From Collinsella aerofaciens (GTDB lineage: Bacteria > Actinomycetota > Coriobacteriia > Coriobacteriales > Coriobacteriaceae): a stretch of DNA of 64,000 bases. A model generated the notes under the pieces. It was not told where the DNA came from. It made no database searches and saw nothing but the letters and a program-made list of their open reading frames with translations. Both the position numbers and the translations under genes were made by a program. Below, piece by piece: positions 40,487 to 47,961 of the stretch (position 1 is the first letter of the stretch; each line of letters begins with the position of its first letter). The DNA is taken from positions 868,001 through 932,000 of the forward strand of contig NZ_CP024160.1 in NCBI RefSeq assembly GCF_002736145.1, written 5' to 3'.

Positions 40487-41341
40487 CTAGTTGACGGGCT
40501 GGAAGAAGGCTACGGCTACGGCGCCGGGGCCTACATGGGTGCCGATGGTGGCGCCGATGGTGTGAACGGGCAGTTCGCTCTCGGCATGGCCGGCCCACAG
40601 CGCGGCGCTGTCCTCGATATACTTCTTGAGCACGGCGTCCGAAAGGCCCGTATAGCCCAGCGCCAGCGGCATGGAAAAGTCGATGCCGCCTGCCTTTTCG
40701 ACCTTCTGATTGAGCAGGTTACGTCCGTTCTTGGAACCGCGCGCCTTGCCCAGCTGCACGATCAGACCGTCCTCGGCAGCTACAACGGGCTTTACGTTGA
40801 GCAGCGTGCCCACGGCGCCGGCAGCAGCAGACAGGCGACCGCCGCGCACCAGGTACTCCAGCGTCTCGAGCAGACCAATAACCACCACGCGGTCACGGAC
40901 GGCCTCGACAGCCGCCGCGATCTGGGCCGCGCCCTGGCCCTCGTCCACTAGGCGCAGGGCATACTCGACCAGCACGCGCTCACCCAGGGTAACGTTATTG
41001 CTATCAACCACATACACGTCGCCGCCCGGCGCCTCGGCAAGTGCGGTACGGGCGCTCTGATTGGTCCCCGAAAGTTTGGCACCCACGGTAATAATCACCG
41101 CCTCGTCGCCGGCCTCACGCGCCTCGGCAATCGCCTGCGAAAACGCGTACGGGTTGACTTGGCCGGTCTTGGGCAGCTCATCGCGCTCCACGAGCATCTC
41201 GTAAAAGCGCTGGTGATCGATGTCGACGCCATCCATATACACATCGGTGCCAAAGGTAACGGACAGCGGCAAGACGGACAGCGCCGGGTGCTCAGCCGGC
41301 GACATATCGCTTGCGGAATCGGTAATAATGCGGACGGACAT
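40487..41341 (-). CDS. DegV-family fatty-acid-binding protein (FakB-like)
   Basis: A 284-residue DegV-fold protein. The N-terminus VRIITDSASDMSP and the SGTNQSARTALAEAPGGDVYVVDSNNVTLG block are typical; the first Ser/Asp group and the SGT loop bind the fatty-acid head group. FakB proteins present fatty acids to the FakA kinase for phospholipid synthesis; no fakA lies nearby. GAAAGGA precedes the ATG at 41341. The MarR gene lies 119 nt upstream on the same strand. Confidence 0.88.
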   Translation of the reverse strand: MSVRIITDSASDMSPAEHPALSVLPLSVTFGTDVYMDGVDIDHQRFYEMLVERDELPKTGQVNPYAFSQAIAEAREAGDEAVIITVGAKLSGTNQSARTALAEAPGGDVYVVDSNNVTLGERVLVEYALRLVDEGQGAAQIAAAVEAVRDRVVVIGLLETLEYLVRGGRLSAAAGAVGTLLNVKPVVAAEDGLIVQLGKARGSKNGRNLLNQKVEKAGGIDFSMPLALGYTGLSDAVLKKYIEDSAALWAGHAESELPVHTIGATIGTHVGPGAVAVAFFQPVN

Positions 41342-41460
41342 AGCGAATCCTTTCTTGCGCAGGTCTCGCGCAGGGAATTTTGACAACAATGTCCCGGCAC
41401 GGCGTACGCGCTCAAACGGGACGATGCAGTTGTTGGCTGAAAGCTAGCGCCAGCGCGGCT

Positions 41461-41910
41461 CTAGATCTCGCGCAGGGTGTTGAGAATCGTGCGCAGCGAC
41501 GCATACATCTGCTCGCGCTGCTCCACACCCATAGCCTTACCGGTGGTATCGAGCACCTCGCGAATGATGCGGTCCGCCTCGCTCATGCTCTCGCCGCCTA
41601 GAGCGGTCAGGCGCACCGGAGCACGATACTTAACGGCGGCATCGCCCGAATCATCGACCTCGACGTAGCCGCCCTCCTCCAGATGCGCGAGCGTGCGCGA
41701 GACGGCGGCACGGGTCACGCCTGCCATGCGAGCCAGGTCAGCACCAGTCAGGCCGTCCTTGCTGCGCTCAAGATAGTACAGGCACATGACATCGGAGCCC
41801 TTGAGGCCCAGCCTTGCGCCCTCGGATGTCTTAATGCGCTGGATCTCCTTGTAGAGCCCGCTGATCAGTCCGACAAAGTCCTCGAAACGTGTCTCGTCGT
41901 TCTGCTGCAT
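41461..41910 (-). CDS. MarR-family transcriptional regulator
   Basis: A 149-residue winged-helix regulator. The helix-turn-helix is in LTGADLARMAGVTRAAVSRTLAHLEEGGYVEVDD, with the wing following in KYRAPVRLTALG. Flanking helices are the usual dimerisation parts. It is upstream of and parallel to the DegV gene, so it may govern that gene and lipid supply, by analogy with FabT-type MarR proteins; this is inference. Confidence 0.87.
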   Translation of the reverse strand: MQQNDETRFEDFVGLISGLYKEIQRIKTSEGARLGLKGSDVMCLYYLERSKDGLTGADLARMAGVTRAAVSRTLAHLEEGGYVEVDDSGDAAVKYRAPVRLTALGGESMSEADRIIREVLDTTGKAMGVEQREQMYASLRTILNTLREI

Positions 41911-42017
41911 GGGAGACGACCGCCTTTCGCTTGCGCATGATGCTAACGGGTAAACATCTTAGCCGCACAAGGCAACACCCATACCCAAATATCCCATTTG
42001 TTAACCCATCAACATAA

Positions 42018-42056
42018 AAACCACCACAAAGGGGACAGGCACCTTTGTGGTGGTTT
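42018..42056. repeat. GGACAGGCA-loop hairpin, copy E
   Basis: A 15-bp perfect stem and the same loop as copies A and B. It lies between the B3/4 gene end and the MarR gene start. Confidence 0.9.
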
Positions 42057-42082
42057 GGGGCATCAATAGGTTCTAGGCGTCG

Positions 42083-42802
42083 CTACAGCTCCGCGCAAGG
42101 ATTGTCGCGGGTCACAAGCGTCTTAACGACAACCGTCGCTCCCAGATAGCGCTCGAGCAGCTCGGCTAAGCGATCGATCGCGGCCTGGCAATCCCCCATC
42201 CGCTCGGGCTCCACGCACTCAATCGCCAGGAACGCATCGGCCGAATCATCGGACAGGGCCGTTCGAACGCCGTCGCGCCAGTTCCAGCAGCGGCATACGG
42301 CGCCCGCATCATCGATGTAGGCGAGCTCGCCGGGCAGCGTCGGGTCATCCGCCTCCTCGCCAAGCGGCAGAAACGCATCGCCACCGTCGGTCACCGCTAA
42401 CCGCAGATCGCCCTCGATAGCATGTAGGTCCTCGCCGCCAACGGGCAGCGCGTAGGTCAGCGACACCGTGTTGTAGATGTCCACCGCGGGCGTAATGTGG
42501 CCCACCGGTTTGCCCTTGAGCACGCGCTTGAGCAAGTTCTCGATCGAGCAGCGGGCGCCCTTTTTGGTCTTGAACAGCCGATAAGCCTCGCGCCATGCCT
42601 TGACCGGTGCGTTCTCGCTGATAGTATCGCTGGTCAGATGACGCTCCGCGTCGATATTGGCGCGGTCGAGCAACGCCGCAATCGCATCCACGTCCTCTTG
42701 AGGAATCTGAGCCGCGGGCTTCATGCCCTTTACGACCACAACACCGACAGCCGCCTGCGGAAATAGCTCCCAAAACGAATCCTCGGCAACGAAACTCTTC
42801 AT
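42083..42802 (-). CDS. B3/4-domain protein (phenylalanyl-tRNA synthetase beta-like editing fold)
   Basis: A 239-residue stand-alone B3/4 domain, a fold that in PheT hydrolyses mischarged Tyr-tRNA(Phe). Conserved-looking parts are NAPVKAWREAYRLF, CSIENLLKRVLKGKPVGHITPAVDIYNTVSLTYALPVGGEDL and FLPLGEEADDP...GELAYIDDAGAVCRCWNWRDG. Free-standing members are thought to act in tRNA or amino-acid quality control, but the substrate is unknown. AGGGAG precedes the ATG at 42802. Its leader contains a strong terminator, suggesting attenuation. Confidence 0.85.
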   Translation of the reverse strand: MKSFVAEDSFWELFPQAAVGVVVVKGMKPAAQIPQEDVDAIAALLDRANIDAERHLTSDTISENAPVKAWREAYRLFKTKKGARCSIENLLKRVLKGKPVGHITPAVDIYNTVSLTYALPVGGEDLHAIEGDLRLAVTDGGDAFLPLGEEADDPTLPGELAYIDDAGAVCRCWNWRDGVRTALSDDSADAFLAIECVEPERMGDCQAAIDRLAELLERYLGATVVVKTLVTRDNPCAEL

Positions 42803-42844
42803 GTGCTCTCCCTTCATAGCATGCGCCCGAGCCCGGGTGCCTAA

Positions 42845-42905
42845 ACAAAAAGCGCCCTTACGACGGCCACCTTCAAAGTCCTACGGTGCCGCCACAAGAG
42901 CGCTT
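42845..42905 (-). terminator. Strong terminator inside the leader of the B3/4 gene (possible attenuator)
   Basis: On the minus strand an arm starting AAGCGCTCTTGTGG pairs with an arm ending AAGGGCGCTT over about 20 bp around a 13-nt loop, then TTTTG. It stands between a TACAAT -10 candidate (42947-42952) and the start codon at 42802, with no second promoter seen in the last 43 nt. Confidence 0.65.
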
Positions 42906-42973
42906 ACGCTGCCCCCATCCGGAGAAGGGAGCGATATGTCAGGCGTATTGTAACCCGAGTCATCCGCGCGAGT

Positions 42974-43014
42974 AAAACCACCACAAAGGCGCCTGTCCCC
43001 TTTATGGTGGTTTT
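42974..43014. repeat. GGACAGGCA-loop hairpin, copy F (inverted orientation)
   Basis: AAAACCACCACAAAGG faces CCTTTATGGTGGTTTT (one mismatch) around CGCCTGTCC. It lies at the 3' end of pckA. Confidence 0.88.
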
Positions 43015-43029
43015 GGGTCTGAAGCAACG

Positions 43030-44700
43030 TTAGTGTCGGAGTCCCAACAAGCCGCGGCCGCGATGGCGGGCGTCAGCGTGCACCTGAGCGTGCGGACCGG
43101 CGGCCTTGACGGACTCGGGCAGGTGCGAGTACTTCTTCTCGAAGTTCTCCTCGAACATGACGGCCAGGTTGTGCGCGGCCTCGTCGTAGCGAGCGGTGCT
43201 CTGCCAGTACTGGCGCGGCACCAGGATGCCGTCGGGCACACCGTGGCACGTGGTGGGAATGTCGACGTTAAAGATATCGTCGTGGACGAACTCGCTGTCC
43301 TCGATGGTGCCGTCGAGGGCGCGCGCGACCAGGGCGCGCGTGTAGGCCAGCTCAATGCGATGGCCCACGCCGTAGCCGCCGCCGATCCAGCCGGTGTTGA
43401 CCAGATAGACGCGGGTGCGACCGTCGGCGATGCGCTCGCCGAGCATCTTAGCGTAGACCATGGGGTCGAGCGGCATAAACGGCTCGCCAAACAGCGAAGA
43501 GAACGTGGGCGTGGGCTCGGTGACGCCGACCTCGGTGCCGGGGATCTTGGCCGTAAAGCCCGTCACAAAGTGATACATGGCGGCGTCGGCCGTCAGGCGT
43601 GAGATGGGCGGCAGCACGCCAAAGGCATCGCAGGTCAGGAAGAGCACGACGCTTGGGGTGGTGCCCATGCCCTTGGTCCACGCGTTGGGAATGTGCTCCA
43701 CAGGGTATGCCACGCGCGTGTTGTGCGTGATCGAGATGTCGTCGTAGTTGGGCTTGCGGTTCTCGTCGAGCACCACGTTTTCGCATATGGCACCAAAGCG
43801 GACGGCGTTGAAGATTTCGGGCTCGTGGAACGCGTCCAGGCCCTCGCATTTGGCGTAGCAGCCACCCTCGATGTTGAAGATGCCCATGTCGGACCAACCG
43901 TGCTCGTCGTCGCCGATCAGTAGGCGCGTGGGGTTGGCCGAAAGCGTGGTCTTGCCGGTGCCGGACAGGCCAAAGAACACGGCGGTCTCGTGCGTGACAG
44001 GATCCATGCTGGCCGAGCAGTGCATGGGCAGCACGTCGTCCTCGACGGGCAGCAGGTAGTTCATGACGCTGAAGATCGACTTTTTGATCTCACCGGAGTA
44101 GCCGGTGCCGGCGACCAGAATCACGCGTTCCTGGAAGTTGATGACCACGGCGGCGCTGGAGTTGAGGCCCTTAATGGCGGGATCGCACTGGTAGCCGGGA
44201 GCGGCGAGCACGCAAAAGTCCGGCTCGCCGGTGCGCGCGATTTCGCGGGCGAGCGGGCGGGCGAGCATCTGCTTAATGAAGAGCGCCTGGCTGGCACGCT
44301 CGCAGGCGACGAGCAGGCGACGCGTGTGGTTGCGGTCAGCGCCCGCCATGCCGCGCGTGACGAACACGTCGCGCTCGTTGAGGTAGTCGACGATACCGGC
44401 CTTGATGGCTTCGTAGCTCTCGGTCGAAAGCGGGCGGTTGACGGCGCCCCAGGCAATCTTATCGTGAACATCGGGGGTGTCAACGATAAAGCGGTCGTTG
44501 GGAGAACGGCCGGTGCGCTCCCCCGTCTCGATTACCAACGCGCCGTTGGAGGCCATGCGGCCTTCTTCGCGGCGGATGGCGTGCTCGACGAGCTCCGCGG
44601 CGGGTAGATCGACCAGCAGACGGGGCTGATTCTCGGCGGGATCTTCGACCAGCGTAATACCAAAGTTGGACAGAACTTCTGCAGGGGTAACACCAGGCAT
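43030..44700 (-). CDS. pckA: Phosphoenolpyruvate carboxykinase (ATP)
   Basis: A 556-residue enzyme that interconverts oxaloacetate and PEP with ATP/ADP, in anaerobes often used for CO2 fixation. The kinase-1a P-loop is FFGLSGTGKTTLSANP with K250; TERTGRSPNDRFIV binds substrate and the metal/kinase-2 region is IGDDEHGWSDMGIFNIEGGCYAKCEGL. The C-terminus ends in a slightly long basic tail. AAAGGAGG precedes the ATG at 44700. A perfect 16-bp palindrome lies 74 nt upstream of the start. Confidence 0.95.
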   Translation of the reverse strand: MPGVTPAEVLSNFGITLVEDPAENQPRLLVDLPAAELVEHAIRREEGRMASNGALVIETGERTGRSPNDRFIVDTPDVHDKIAWGAVNRPLSTESYEAIKAGIVDYLNERDVFVTRGMAGADRNHTRRLLVACERASQALFIKQMLARPLAREIARTGEPDFCVLAAPGYQCDPAIKGLNSSAAVVINFQERVILVAGTGYSGEIKKSIFSVMNYLLPVEDDVLPMHCSASMDPVTHETAVFFGLSGTGKTTLSANPTRLLIGDDEHGWSDMGIFNIEGGCYAKCEGLDAFHEPEIFNAVRFGAICENVVLDENRKPNYDDISITHNTRVAYPVEHIPNAWTKGMGTTPSVVLFLTCDAFGVLPPISRLTADAAMYHFVTGFTAKIPGTEVGVTEPTPTFSSLFGEPFMPLDPMVYAKMLGERIADGRTRVYLVNTGWIGGGYGVGHRIELAYTRALVARALDGTIEDSEFVHDDIFNVDIPTTCHGVPDGILVPRQYWQSTARYDEAAHNLAVMFEENFEKKYSHLPESVKAAGPHAQVHADARHRGRGLLGLRH

Positions 44701-44774
44701 AGGGCCTCCTTTAAAAACGCGACACGTGGACGCGGCGCGCACTTTACTCACGTAAAGCCCGTTGTACCCGATAT

Positions 44775-44790
44775 GCAAAAACGTTTTTGC
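44775..44790. promoter_or_regulatory. LacI-type palindromic operator candidate upstream of pckA
   Basis: GCAAAAACGTTTTTGC is a perfect 16-bp palindrome with the central CG typical of LacI/PurR/CcpA-family operators. It is in the pckA upstream region, facing away from the flippase gene. Confidence 0.55.
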
Positions 44791-44840
44791 GGCAACGGCG
44801 AAGCGCCCGCCCAACGGTCAAAAATCGCAGGCAAGCGGCC

Positions 44841-44932
44841 TAGTCATTGGGGACACTCTTGAACAGGCAACAACCAAGGAGTGTCCCCGGATGCCAGCAC
44901 ATAAGGAACGTCCCTAAGTGACGACTACTGAA
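44841..44932. repeat. GGGAC repeat cluster
   Basis: TAGTCATTGGGGACACTC, then GGAGTGTCCCC (44878-44888), then ACGTCCCTAAGTGACGACT, form nested inverted repeats. The first unit matches the repeat at 25564; GGAGTGTCCCC also occurs at 32204. Confidence 0.6.
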
Positions 44933-44949
44933 TAGCGCCGCCGAAAATA

Positions 44950-44966
44950 TTGAACAACTTGTTCAA
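44950..44966. promoter_or_regulatory. Palindrome TTGAACAACTTGTTCAA upstream of the flippase gene
   Basis: Two perfect 8-bp arms around one base. It is 25 bp before a TATACT -10 candidate (44992-44997), so a repressor or activator site for the flippase gene is plausible. Confidence 0.5.
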
Positions 44967-45025
44967 AAACACGGGCAAACGCCGTCGCGTCTATACTAGA
45001 GCGCAGCAATAGAAAGGACTCCGCT

Positions 45026-46606
45026 TTGAGCATCACGCCCCTCGATAGCATCCGCCGCGCCATCGCCCGCCGCAATGGCGTCGCCGGCCCCGCCGTGTCG
45101 AGAGACGGCACCGCGAAGTCCCAGGGCGGACGCATCGAAAACGGTCTCTTCCCCGCCTCCCACACCGCCGAGGAGCTCGCACGTATCCAGGAGTTGAGTC
45201 AGCGCAACGCCGGCGGGCCCGATAGCGGCCAAGCCACGCGCCGTCACCGCGAGCGCGATCGCGAGCCCGGCCCCATCCGCCGCATGGTGAACGCCTGGTG
45301 GAACCGCCTGCTCGGCGCTGTCTACGGCGGCGGCTTCTCCACGCAGGAAGCCGAATACGAGGAGCACGCCACCCGGCGCGACTATCTTTGGAACACCCTC
45401 GGCACCGCCGTGTGGGGCATGGCGTTTCCGCTGCTCACCATCGTGTCAACGCAGCTTGTGGGCGCCGAGGAAGCCGGTAAGTTCTCCATCGCCTTTGTCA
45501 CCGGCACGCTCATCATGATCGCGTGCAACTACGGCGTGCGCAATTTCCAGGTCTCGGACATCGACGAAACGACGTCATTCGCCTCCTACCAGCTCAATCG
45601 CTGGCTTTGCGGAGCACTCGCCCTGGGCTGCGGCCTCATGTACAGCAGCGCCCGCGGCTATGACGCGCAAATGGCGACGATTGGCCTGGGCGTCTACCTG
45701 TATAAGGCGATCGACGGTGTGGCGGACGTGTACGAGGGCCGCCTGCAGCAGGCCGATAAACTCTACCTGGCCGGCATGAGCCAAACGCTGCGCTCCGCCG
45801 GCGTCATCGCGGTCTTTAGCGTGGCGCTGTTCCTTACGCGCAGCATGCCCATCGCGGCCATGGCCATGGGTGTCACCGCCATCGCCTCGCTCGTGCTGGT
45901 CACCGCGCCGCTCGCCCTGCTCGAGACCGAAAAATCGCACCGCGTGAGCCTGCGCGAGGTCGGCCACCTGTTTGTCCAGTGCGCTCCGCTCTTTGGTGCA
46001 CTATTCCTGTTCAACCTCATCGAGAGCATGCCCAAGTTTGTGATGGAAGGCATGCTGGCCTACAAATATCAGCTGTACTTTAATGCCCTGTTCTTTCCGG
46101 CGCAGGCTATTTTACTGAGCATTGGATTTGTCTATAAACCGCAGCTTTTGCGTCTGTCGAGCATTTGGGCGAACCCGCGTCAACGTAGGCGCTTTGACCT
46201 TATTATTGTCGCCGTTATGGCACTGATCGTGGCCATCACCGGCGTGTGTGCCGCATTTATGGCAGGCCCCGGCATTCCCCTCATGAGCTTTATGTACGGC
46301 CTCAATTTTGAGCGCTACCGCACATTGGCGCTGCTGATGGTTGTCGCCGGCGGTGTAACCGCAGCCATCGACTTCATCTACGCCATCATCACGGTGTTGC
46401 GCCACGCTGGAGACGTCACCAAGATCTACCTGATCTGCTTCGCCGTGAGCGTGGTGCTCCCGGTGATCCTGATCAACCTGCTTGGCCTGATGGGCGCCGT
46501 GGTGAGCTACCTGGCCATCATGGCCCTATTGCTGGTGCTGCTGATTATCGAGTACGCCCACATCCGCCAGCGCATAGAACGAGCCCGCAACCCGTACGGG
46601 GCCTAA
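45026..46606 (+). CDS. Polysaccharide flippase-like membrane protein (MOP superfamily)
   Basis: A 526-residue membrane protein. Residues 1-115 are a polar, Arg-rich cytosolic extension (ATRRHRERDREPGP), then twelve or so hydrophobic segments run from YLWNTLGTAVWGMAFPLLTIVS to the C-terminus. Segment pattern and the GAEEAGKFSIAFVTGTLIMIACNYGVRNFQVSD block resemble Wzx-type lipid-linked oligosaccharide flippases. The start is TTG at 45026 with GAAAGGA upstream. The long N-terminal extension is unusual for the family. Substrate not known. Confidence 0.78.
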   Translation: MSITPLDSIRRAIARRNGVAGPAVSRDGTAKSQGGRIENGLFPASHTAEELARIQELSQRNAGGPDSGQATRRHRERDREPGPIRRMVNAWWNRLLGAVYGGGFSTQEAEYEEHATRRDYLWNTLGTAVWGMAFPLLTIVSTQLVGAEEAGKFSIAFVTGTLIMIACNYGVRNFQVSDIDETTSFASYQLNRWLCGALALGCGLMYSSARGYDAQMATIGLGVYLYKAIDGVADVYEGRLQQADKLYLAGMSQTLRSAGVIAVFSVALFLTRSMPIAAMAMGVTAIASLVLVTAPLALLETEKSHRVSLREVGHLFVQCAPLFGALFLFNLIESMPKFVMEGMLAYKYQLYFNALFFPAQAILLSIGFVYKPQLLRLSSIWANPRQRRRFDLIIVAVMALIVAITGVCAAFMAGPGIPLMSFMYGLNFERYRTLALLMVVAGGVTAAIDFIYAIITVLRHAGDVTKIYLICFAVSVVLPVILINLLGLMGAVVSYLAIMALLLVLLIIEYAHIRQRIERARNPYGA

Positions 46607-46801
46607 TTCGAATCAATTTGAAGAAAAGAAACGTCGATGTTTTGGCACCGACAGCGAGCAGTCTCGAAGTGCCCCAGGTTGGCGCGAAAGAGGAGCGACG
46701 CGTACTTCCATACGCGAGCGACGGTTTGAGCGACAAGATGGGGTGCTTCGGGGCTGCACAGCGTCAACGTGGCCGCCGTTCGGTAGAACGGCGGAACAAG
46801 G

Positions 46802-47641
46802 TTATTCGCCCGGGTTGATGTTCGCGTAGAACTCCGCCCCGTCATCCAAGCGCAGGATACCCACGCGGCCGAACTCGGAGCCGGTGGCGGCGGCGCAGTC
46901 GATATCGATGCGATCGGGCACGCCGGCGGTATCCTCGCCACCCAGGAGCACCATCTGCCCGCGGCCCGACTCCTCATCAAGTCCCGCCAGGCCGCCAACC
47001 TCGCAATAGCGCCCCAGCGATACCGTGGGCGTGTGGCCGCTCACCACGACCGGGCCCTTGCCCTCGGCAGAAAGCAGCCCCGTCGGAGCATCCCAATAGC
47101 CGTGACGAATCCAGAGCAAGTCATCGGACGACTGCACGGCGAGCATTTGCTGCAGCAACTCGCGATCGGCATCGACCGCTCCCCTGCCGTCGCCGCAATC
47201 GACACCATGCTCAAGCAAAAACGCACGCGCCGCCTCGGCCTGAATACCGGCGTGCACCAGCAGGTACGGCCGCTCGGCAGTCTCGACCACCGCATAGAGC
47301 GGCAGGGCGGCAGCCCATCGCACAAGCTCCTCGTACGCCTCAAATTCCATGTCGTTAAGCTGCTCGCGCGTCGTCCAGCCACCGTTGATATCCCAAGTCT
47401 CGGCATCGAGCGGGTCCTGCCCAATAATCGCGTCGAGCATAATCTGCTCGTGGTTGCCCTTAAGCACGCGAGTGTTGGGCAGCGACCGCACCAAGTTGAT
47501 GACGCCGACCGGATCGGGGCCGCGGTCGATCATGTCGCCCAGCACATACAGCGTGTCGTCGGACGTCAGCGAGATCTTGGAAAGGGCCTCGTCCAGCGCG
47601 CGCACGTGCCCGTGAGCATCAGATGTCACATAGATCGCCAT
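46802..47641 (-). CDS. Calcineurin-type metallophosphatase (PPP-like)
   Basis: A 279-residue phosphoesterase. The metal motifs are SDAHGHVRALDEAL, LGDMIDRGPDP, VLKGNHEQIM, LLVHAGI and VVVSGHTPT, in PPP order, so serine/threonine or small-molecule phosphatase activity is likely. The insertion VDADRELLQQMLAVQSSDDLLWIRHGYWD resembles the bacterial PrpA/ApaH-like group. GGGAAAGG precedes the ATG. A 9-bp hairpin without T-tract lies downstream at 46773-46794. Confidence 0.85.
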   Translation of the reverse strand: MAIYVTSDAHGHVRALDEALSKISLTSDDTLYVLGDMIDRGPDPVGVINLVRSLPNTRVLKGNHEQIMLDAIIGQDPLDAETWDINGGWTTREQLNDMEFEAYEELVRWAAALPLYAVVETAERPYLLVHAGIQAEAARAFLLEHGVDCGDGRGAVDADRELLQQMLAVQSSDDLLWIRHGYWDAPTGLLSAEGKGPVVVSGHTPTVSLGRYCEVGGLAGLDEESGRGQMVLLGGEDTAGVPDRIDIDCAAATGSEFGRVGILRLDDGAEFYANINPGE

Positions 47642-47961
47642 GGAACGCCTTTCCCTGCATTACGGCCGAAGCCCGATGTCACGACTAAAACTTCAAGTTG
47701 AACTTAAACGTTACCCATTGTACTCCGATGCAATAACGCTGGAAAGTGCCGCCGCAGCCAACGGTCACAAGCAGCCGCCCGCACGCCCCGGAAACACCAC
47801 GCCGCCAGCATCAACGCCCCAGCCGGCGCCGCCCGCGCCCCAGCCTCGTGTCGATAATGCGAACGCCCGCGGCCCAACCCCATAAACCCACCATCTTTGG
47901 GTACAAATAACCGCAGACAACTGACCGTGCCACGCAAACCACCCAGGAGCGGACACTATTC
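47642..47961. other. Intergenic region, about 320 bp
   Basis: It lies between the divergent phosphatase and antiporter genes. Proline-rich open frames on both strands look like GC-rich chance frames. No promoter was assigned. Confidence 0.4.

Noticed and set aside
42845-42905. T-box riboswitch before the B3/4 gene
   Set aside because: The conserved GGTGGNACCGCG antiterminator element is absent; only a vaguely similar GGTGGCCG was found.
28616-43014. CRISPR array made of the repeated hairpins
   Set aside because: Copies are kilobases apart, in both orientations and inside gene ends; no regular spacers and no cas genes in the window.
47640-47885. Proline-rich 81-codon frame before the antiporter gene
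   Set aside because: Low complexity from GC-rich sequence, overlaps the phosphatase promoter region, equally long frame on the other strand.
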